This document shows positions 63,484 through 64,000 of a stretch of 64,000 bases of DNA, piece after piece; position 1 is the first letter of the stretch, and every line of letters starts with the position of its first letter. The position numbers were made by a program, and so were the translations under genes. This stretch comes from Panorpa germanica (taxonomy: Eukaryota; Arthropoda; Insecta; Mecoptera; Panorpidae). The stretch covers positions 26,609,807 to 26,673,806 of the forward strand of contig OY783206.1 in assembly GCA_963678705.1 (NCBI GenBank). Direction: 5' to 3'. A model generated the notes under the pieces. The model worked only from the letters and a program-made list of their open reading frames with translations. It was not told where the DNA came from and made no database searches.

Positions 63484-63680
63484 ATGGCTGCTTCAGCGAA
63501 CAATATCGCCTGTCCTAAATGTGAAACACTTCTGCGTCCCCCTTTTAACACGTGCAGCGATGGACATTTGTTGTGCAAAAATTGTCGACAACATATAAAC
63601 GCCGTTTCTGAAGAACCAGTGGCGTCCGCAACATGTGGGGATAACCAGTTTCCAATACCAGTGCTAAACAAACTACTCAG
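63484..63680 (+). CDS. Sina/SIAH-like RING E3 ligase, first coding exon (partial)
   Basis: ATG at 63484, 65 codons plus 2 bases, ending at CTCAG|GTAATT. An acceptor-like TTATCTCTTAG sits just before the ATG, so a leader exon may lie upstream. IACPKCETLLRPPFNTCSDG then HLLCKNC gives a RING start with the Cys-x2-Cys and Cys-x-His...Cys-x2-Cys spacing of Seven-in-absentia proteins. These ubiquitin ligases use the RING to bind an E2 and a later domain to bind substrates. The rest lies beyond the window; 63681-64000 is intron. Confidence 0.7.
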
Positions 63681-64000
63681 GTAATTATTATGTATGCAGT
63701 ACGATTTATTGTACTACAGGAGCAGTTGATAAGTCAGTGAATTGAAAACTATTTTTTAATATTATTTTTTTATCTTTCCATATTCCATTGCTTTTTATGC
63801 GCTTCATCAGTTACGTTTGTTTCATTAATTATTTAATCAATTAATTACATTTTTAAGAATATTTTAAGTGCCTAGTATCCTTAGACTAGTTCTAGAGCAA
63901 AAAAGCACTTACCTTACATGAAAGCCGGTAGTTCTAATTCTTGGTTATGTTTTAAAGTTATGGCTGTTTATGAAAATTCCAAGTTATCCAACACGGGCGA

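Overview
This looks like about 64 kb of AT-rich insect nuclear DNA. The evidence is canonical GT-AG introns, copia and Ty3/gypsy elements, mariner and LINE remnants, TIR and foldback repeats, and proteins of insect type (a many-finger C2H2 protein, a DUF2236 oxygenase-like pair, a Sina-like RING exon). I cannot name the species.

Layout: (1) 1-1856, the 3' end of an ankyrin-repeat gene on the + strand. (2) 3357-50922, minus strand, one gene of an extraordinary kind. Exon 1 encodes a signal peptide. It is followed by about 70 tiny exons, of which I count 55 that are exactly 3 nt long, each sitting between a good 3' splice site and a good 5' splice site. Every internal exon is a multiple of 3 and lies in phase 1. 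Joining the 71 best-supported exons gives 666 nt (221 codons plus stop) over 47.6 kb with no internal stop. The inferred product is a secreted protein with six cysteines and a histidine-rich middle, of unknown function. (3) Its introns hold two young LTR retrotransposons (copia 12494-15941; gypsy 21716-25384), both lacking most of reverse transcriptase, plus a foldback element, mariner and LINE debris, and two tandem arrays (about 162 bp and 170 bp units) in which each unit carries one 3-nt microexon. (4) 50923-51200, a likely promoter with TATA-like motifs and a 31-bp CCAAT repeat. (5) 52954-59423, a tandem pair of DUF2236 genes on the + strand; the first copy has a 1-nt deletion and the second is intact. 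(6) 59717-61913, an 11-finger C2H2 gene on the minus strand. (7) 63484-64000, the first coding exon of a Sina/SIAH-like gene on the + strand.

The microexon gene is the exciting item. It looks like a codon-by-codon assembly line in which each splicing step adds about one codon, and it appears to have grown by tandem duplication of intron-plus-microexon units. The model rests on splice signals, phase coherence and stop avoidance read by eye; RNA data are needed to prove it. The neighbouring genes show no evident functional link to it.
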